A stretch of 9,658 nt of DNA from an uncultured Alphaproteobacteria bacterium. GTDB taxonomy: Bacteria > Pseudomonadota > Alphaproteobacteria > UBA7887. Shown piece by piece: positions 5,849 through 9,658 of the stretch. A program made the translations under genes and the position numbers. The stretch spans positions 1 through 9,658 of the forward strand of contig CAJWOI010000080.1 in assembly GCA_913044255.1 (NCBI GenBank), in the 5' to 3' direction. The notes under the pieces were generated by a model. It saw only the letters and a list, made by a program, of their open reading frames with translations. It did not search any database and had not been told where the DNA came from. The first letter of the stretch is position 1; every line of letters starts with the position of its first letter.

Positions 5849-7321
5849 TTACGGCAGGTAGTCTAAATAGGTCTCCCGATCCCAGTCAGAAACATTGTGA
5901 TTAAAACGCTCCCATTCATCCGTCTTGTATTCATTGAATAACCGATACATCTCGCCCGGCATAGCCGATTGAATGATTTCGTCCTTGGCCAATGCTTCGA
6001 GAGAAGCACCGAGCGTCATCGGTAGTTTCTTGACCAGTTTTCCCGCCTCCATCGCATCATAAATATTGCGTTCCTCCGGCTTGCCACAAGGAATGTCATT
6101 GGTGATCCCGTCATCTGCAGAAGCTAAAATGGCAGCGGCCATTAGATACGGATTGACCATAGAATCGACGGAGCGGAACTCAAACCTACCCGGCGCCGAG
6201 ACCCGTAGGCCGGTCGTCCGATTTTGGTAACCCCAATCCGCGAAGATCGGCGCCCAAAACCCAGTGTCCCACAATCTCCTGTACGAGTTAACCGTGGAGC
6301 AGCCGATCGCCGTCAAAGCGTCCAAGTGGGCAACGATGCCGCCTATCGTCTGCTGACCAACCTTCCCAGGCATCTGTGGGTCTTCTCCCTCGGGCAGAAA
6401 GGTGTTTTCACCTCCGGTCGTATAGGTGAATACTTCGTCCATGGCACCCCGCGTAGTTTGGCCCAAAGTCCGCAGCACCTGCTCGCCGCCGCGCCAAAGG
6501 CTAATATTGTGATGGCAACCGTTGGCCGAAACACCCATGAACGGTTTAGTCATGAAACAAGCGATGAGATCAAATTCGCGGGCTACCTGGGCGCATATCT
6601 GGCGATACGTCGTCAAACGATCAGCATTCTTTAGACAGTCATCAAAGTTGGTATTTAGTTCAAGCTGCCCTGGCGCATCCTCATGGTCTCCCTGGATCAT
6701 ATCCAGACCCATGGCTCGCGAGTATTCGATTACACGCATATACACCGGGCGGAGACTTTCGAATTGGTCGATATGATAACAATAGGGTTTCGAATAACCA
6801 CCATCGGGATTTCCGTTTTCATCACGCTTAAGCCACATCATCTCCGGTTCAGTACCTGAACGAAGCTGGAGACCATGCCGGCCTTGGAAGGACTCATGTA
6901 AGCGGCGAAGATTGCCCCGACAATCGGAAGTCAGAAATGCGCCTGGATTCTCCCTTTCCTCCCGGTTACGAAACAGAGTGCAAAACACACGCGCGACACG
7001 CTTATCCCAAGGAAGTTGGCAAAATGTCTCCGGTTCAGGAATACCGACCAACTCTGCCGCCTCAGGACCGTATCCTAAATATTCTTGATGCCGGTTCATG
7101 AATAGATTGACGGTTGCGCCATAGACAAGTTGAAAACCTCGTTGCGCCATCGTCTCCCAGTGGTCGGCCGGGATCCCCTTCCCGCATATCCGACCCGTGA
7201 TCGATACGAACTGCAGATATAAATACTCTATGCCCAACGCATCAATCTTTTGCCGGACCGCCTTCACTTTCGCTTCGCGACCTTCAGCTTCGACAAAATT
7301 TTCCATATCCGTTTTTGCCAC
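5849..7321 (-). CDS. glnT: Glutamine synthetase-family ligase, GlnT type (possible gamma-glutamylamide synthetase)
   Basis: 490 residues from a GTG at 7321. Glutamine synthetase landmarks are intact: GTEPEMMW (156-163) and EDAPGQLELN (214-223) for metal and glutamate, NGCHHNISLW (267-276) with the catalytic-site His pair, NSYRRLW (345-351), and FEFRSVDSMVNPYLMAAAIL (380-399) for metal and phosphate. The family adds ATP-activated glutamate to ammonia or to an amine. Members in glx/mgs-type clusters include GlnT and the methylamine-using gamma-glutamylmethylamide synthetase GmaS, and sequence alone does not say which this is. The neighbouring amidotransferases and amine oxidase favour an amine substrate. 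The GTG is chosen because GGAGG ends 6 bases upstream. ATGs at 7342 (which places the Shine-Dalgarno inside the gene) and 7306 (too far from it) fit less well. The gap to the upstream FAD oxidoreductase gene is 69 bp. Confidence 0.85.
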   Translation of the reverse strand: MAKTDMENFVEAEGREAKVKAVRQKIDALGIEYLYLQFVSITGRICGKGIPADHWETMAQRGFQLVYGATVNLFMNRHQEYLGYGPEAAELVGIPEPETFCQLPWDKRVARVFCTLFRNREERENPGAFLTSDCRGNLRRLHESFQGRHGLQLRSGTEPEMMWLKRDENGNPDGGYSKPYCYHIDQFESLRPVYMRVIEYSRAMGLDMIQGDHEDAPGQLELNTNFDDCLKNADRLTTYRQICAQVAREFDLIACFMTKPFMGVSANGCHHNISLWRGGEQVLRTLGQTTRGAMDEVFTYTTGGENTFLPEGEDPQMPGKVGQQTIGGIVAHLDALTAIGCSTVNSYRRLWDTGFWAPIFADWGYQNRTTGLRVSAPGRFEFRSVDSMVNPYLMAAAILASADDGITNDIPCGKPEERNIYDAMEAGKLVKKLPMTLGASLEALAKDEIIQSAMPGEMYRLFNEYKTDEWERFNHNVSDWDRETYLDYLP

Positions 7322-7327
7322 AATTAT

Positions 7328-7332
7328 CCTCC
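7328..7332 (-). promoter_or_regulatory. Ribosome binding site deciding the GTG start of the GlnT-like gene
   Basis: GGAGG on the minus strand within GAGGGAGG, 6 bases before GTG at 7321. The spacing is ideal for GTG and poor for the flanking in-frame ATG codons. Confidence 0.6.
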
Positions 7333-7390
7333 CTCTATTCATTCGGACGGTTATTACCCCGTTCCTGCATGATTCGCTCTTGTACCAAAA

Positions 7391-8734
7391 TTAACTCCAA
7401 GGGAAAGGGCTCCTGGAAGTTGGGTGCAATTCCCCTTTGCTAAATCGATCAAACCGAAAGGGTTTGAGAAGTTCTTGCCCCTCACCCATAATTTCATCTG
7501 CAACCAGCCGGCCCACACCCAGCATCTTGAAGCCGTGGTTGCTGTCCGCGATTATCGTTGTATTCCCGTTAAAATGGTCAAAAACAGGAAAGCTATCAGG
7601 AGTAAAACAGCCGATTCCTCCTGAGGGCTCGCGATGATATTGCGGCATCATCCCCTTGAATCGCTTGTGGCAATGGGCCAGCGCTGAAACCCACATATGT
7701 GCAAAGTCGGAACCTGCCACAAACTCTGGGCTAGATGGACCATAGGGATCAATTGCTACTTCATCCACCGGCGTATCTACCTTGTAGGGAGCGGCACCCC
7801 CTTGGATTCCATTGAAATGCCAATCCGGCTTATAGTAAATGCCCCACATCTCTTCCGTGATTAGGGAACCATCCACATCGGATAAGAGCGGCGCGTCAGT
7901 ATCCACATGTATAACAGGCGGCATTTTGCCGTCGTTGGTCAGTAACGTTTCAGGTGAAACCTGTAATAGGCCTTCTTCAAGCTGCCAGAACCGCCACATA
8001 GGTACGTTCCTGTGTAAAGCCCCATTAAGATCCTTGAGGTCGATTTGCTTGGGCAAATCCAGCATATTCCAGAAGTCGCGCACCCAAGGTCCCGCTCCTA
8101 CTACTACGTGCTCGCAGGCAATCGATCCCTTGTCCGTCTCAACGGCGCTCACAGCATTAGACCCGTGCTCGGTTTTGAAACCAACGACCTCCACACCAGT
8201 AAGAATACGAACGCCCAAATCTTCGGCTTTTTTTGCCAGACCGTAAATAGATTTTGTATTGTTAGCGTAACCCCCACGCTTTTCATGTAACACTGAGGTG
8301 ATACCTTGCGCCTGCCAATCATCAAAAAGACCCCGCATGTAGGTCATGGAAGCGTTACCTCCCTCAACAAACACACTTTCGTATCCAATGGCGTGCTGCT
8401 GTGCAAAGATCTGTTCTGCATCCGATCGCATAGCCTCACAGGAAATCTGCATATAGCCAACGGGATGATAGCTAAATATTTCCGGATCACTTTCCCAAAT
8501 GCCGACGGAATGGGCCATTAGTTCTCGCATGGCCGGTTGGAAGTAATTGTTTCGTATTACTCCGCAGGCAATACCCGATGCGCCGGAGGCAATTCCAGAC
8601 TTATCGATGACAATTATTCGGCCATCGACTGGTTCACCTGTGTCAGTCAATCTTTCCGCCAGGCGCCACGCAGTCGAAAGACCGTGAACACCGGCGCCGA
8701 TGACGACGAATTTTGCCTGTTCCGGAATTGCCAT
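7391..8734 (-). CDS. FAD-dependent oxidoreductase of the DAO family (sarcosine/dimethylglycine oxidase-like)
   Basis: 447 residues from the ATG at 8734, with AGGGGGA upstream at a 4-base spacing; an in-frame ATG at 8776 has no ribosome site. The N-terminal Rossmann fold has VVIGAGVHGLSTAWRLAERL (10-29), the FAD dinucleotide-binding GxGxxG, an acidic strand end at IVIDKSG, and then GIASGASGIACGVIR, where DAO-family enzymes hold the flavin. VVGAGPWV (211-218) is the second FAD strand motif. The C-terminus has CFTPDSFPVFD (376-386) and DSNHGFKMLGVGRLVADEI (397-415), matching the TPD and GHGFK motifs of sarcosine and other amine oxidases. Cys376 is two residues before TPD, whereas the flavin-linking Cys of monomeric sarcosine oxidase is five before it, so covalent FAD is not implied. 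No soxD, soxA or soxG partner is seen here. The substrate is probably an N-methyl or secondary amine, by inference from neighbours. Confidence 0.82.
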   Translation of the reverse strand: MAIPEQAKFVVIGAGVHGLSTAWRLAERLTDTGEPVDGRIIVIDKSGIASGASGIACGVIRNNYFQPAMRELMAHSVGIWESDPEIFSYHPVGYMQISCEAMRSDAEQIFAQQHAIGYESVFVEGGNASMTYMRGLFDDWQAQGITSVLHEKRGGYANNTKSIYGLAKKAEDLGVRILTGVEVVGFKTEHGSNAVSAVETDKGSIACEHVVVGAGPWVRDFWNMLDLPKQIDLKDLNGALHRNVPMWRFWQLEEGLLQVSPETLLTNDGKMPPVIHVDTDAPLLSDVDGSLITEEMWGIYYKPDWHFNGIQGGAAPYKVDTPVDEVAIDPYGPSSPEFVAGSDFAHMWVSALAHCHKRFKGMMPQYHREPSGGIGCFTPDSFPVFDHFNGNTTIIADSNHGFKMLGVGRLVADEIMGEGQELLKPFRFDRFSKGELHPTSRSPFPWS

Positions 8735-8971
8735 ACAGTCCCCCTGGCGACCCAACTCATTATGATGGTAGTACAAAACCGGTCGGCTACGCGATAGGTT
8801 GGAGCGTTAAGAATTTTCCGCAACAATGCAACCTTTTTTGACCGAGTTGGAAGGCTTTAGATCCGATTCGGGTGCCAATTGCTCGATACACAAAACAATA
8901 TCAACACTTCTTTCGGGCCAAAGGGCCGCCATTCAAGGACCTGCATCGAGGCAGCTCCAGTGATCAAGAAA

Positions 8972-9000
8972 TATATAGAAACCTCACCCCTGTCTGTCGC
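8972..9000 (-). promoter_or_regulatory. Candidate sigma70-type promoter for the FAD oxidoreductase operon
   Basis: On the minus strand GCGACA (8995-9000) is followed by a 17-base spacer and TATATA (8972-8977). Each hexamer matches the consensus at four of six positions. It would give a leader of roughly 230 bases before the FAD oxidoreductase start. It lies directly after the stop of the class I amidotransferase gene, so transcription could also read through from there. The 8735-9015 gap otherwise shows no gene I can support. Confidence 0.3.
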
Positions 9001-9015
9001 GCGTACGATTCGTAT

Positions 9016-9658
9016 CTAGATCTTCGCTGCAGCGTGGCACCAGTTGATATACAACCTTTCGGCCATCTCTTTGAAACTAACCGCCTGAGCATTGCAAGCA
9101 GCTTTTAAAATTGATCCGCCATTTGAACCCAACGCCGAAGAAAGCGCCTCTGAGTAAGACGGTATCGCCATCCAGTTGTCGACAGTATCGTGCTCTACCT
9201 CCAAATGGAACTGCATGGAGTAGGCCCGAGGTCCCCAATTCATAGCTTGTATCGCGCAACTAGATGATGCCGCAAGACATTGGCCTCCTACCGGAATCTG
9301 TACAACCTCCGCGCTGTGCCACTGAAGACAATTAAAGGTTTCGGGCAGACCGTCAAATAGGATTCCGGTGGATCCCTCGTCAGTCAATCGCACAGTAAGA
9401 ACGCCGATTTCTGCGAGTTCAGAGGGACCACAACGCCCTCCCAAAGCTTCCGCCAACAACTGATGCCCGAGGCACAAACCTAAAAATGGCATGCCGCGCC
9501 CCTCCACGGCTTCTTGAATCAGCTTCTTTTCGTCCCGCAGCCATGGATATGTTTCTTCCTCCCATACATCCATGGGACCTCCCATAACCCAAAGTGCATC
9601 AAATCCGTCAAGCGATGGCAGAACGTCTCCGTCATTCAAGTGGCCAGCGACCCATTTA
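9016..9658 (-). CDS. Class I glutamine amidotransferase-like protein, GMP-synthase type (N-terminus outside window)
   Basis: The frame is open to the right edge with no convincing start inside the window; reading continues upstream through KWVAGHLNDGD, so the 5' end is missing. The visible ~213 residues show the triad-type amidotransferase fold. LWVMGGPMDVWEEE is followed by FLGLCLGHQLLAEALGG, whose Cys (codon at 9472-9474) is the nucleophile, and by LQWHSAEV. MQFHLEVEHDTVDNW supplies the catalytic His (codon at 9205-9207) and, two residues on, Glu. The last ~50 residues are helical. Family members hydrolyse glutamine or other gamma-glutamyl amides in the cytoplasm, and several stand-alone copies act as gamma-glutamyl hydrolases. 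Next to a GlnT-like ligase and an amine oxidase, a gamma-glutamyl hydrolase role is possible but unproven. It is 281 bp upstream of the next gene. Confidence 0.8.
   Translation of the reverse strand, partial: KWVAGHLNDGDVLPSLDGFDALWVMGGPMDVWEEETYPWLRDEKKLIQEAVEGRGMPFLGLCLGHQLLAEALGGRCGPSELAEIGVLTVRLTDEGSTGILFDGLPETFNCLQWHSAEVVQIPVGGQCLAASSSCAIQAMNWGPRAYSMQFHLEVEHDTVDNWMAIPSYSEALSSALGSNGGSILKAACNAQAVSFKEMAERLYINWCHAAAKI

Noticed and set aside
6224..6634. Plus-strand 136-residue frame inside the GlnT-like gene
   Set aside because: It is antisense to conserved glutamine synthetase motifs, and no independent signal supports it.
1..9658. CRISPR arrays, tRNA or rRNA genes, insertion sequences, phage genes
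   Set aside because: No spaced repeats, no cloverleaf or rRNA stretches, and no transposase or integrase motifs were seen in reading the window.

Overview
The window looks like a chromosomal segment of a proteobacterium, most likely an alphaproteobacterium of marine or soil type. This is inferred from base composition near 50% GC by eye and from the gene set, which resembles the glx/mgs clusters of rhizobia and methylotrophs. No rRNA, tRNA, transposase or phage gene was seen, so the species cannot be fixed. The theme is uptake and catabolism of methylated or secondary amines through gamma-glutamyl and FAD/FMN chemistry.

Left part, plus strand (2-1261): the last 44 codons of a GcvT/aminomethyltransferase-family protein enter from the left edge. 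They are followed by a complete periplasmic binding protein of the glycine betaine (OpuAC-like) class and a hairpin terminator. The binding protein has no permease or ATPase next to it here.

Right part, minus strand (9658 down to 1373): a tail-to-tail gene series runs, in transcription order: class I glutamine amidotransferase (cut by the right edge), DAO-family FAD oxidoreductase, GlnT-like glutamine synthetase-family ligase, class II glutamine amidotransferase (mgsA/glxB-like), GXGXG beta-helix subunit (mgsB/glxC-like), FMN glutamate-synthase-like subunit (mgsC/glxD-like), then three small proteins I do not recognise (137, 61 and 163 residues). From the FAD oxidoreductase to the 61-residue ORF the gaps are 81 bp or less, including one 13-bp overlap, so these genes are probably one operon. 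A possible promoter lies in the 281-bp gap upstream of the FAD oxidoreductase.

How they may work together (inference): the GlnT-like ligase would join glutamate to an amine with ATP. The mgsABC-like complex would make an N-substituted glutamate such as N-methylglutamate, or act as a split glutamate synthase. The DAO-family enzyme would oxidise an N-methyl or secondary amine product, and the class I amidotransferase could hydrolyse a gamma-glutamyl bond. The GcvT-family protein and the betaine-type binding protein on the other strand fit the same nutrient class, with one-carbon units passing to tetrahydrofolate. The least described part is the trailing set of three unknown small genes, two of which lie in one frame separated by a single stop codon.
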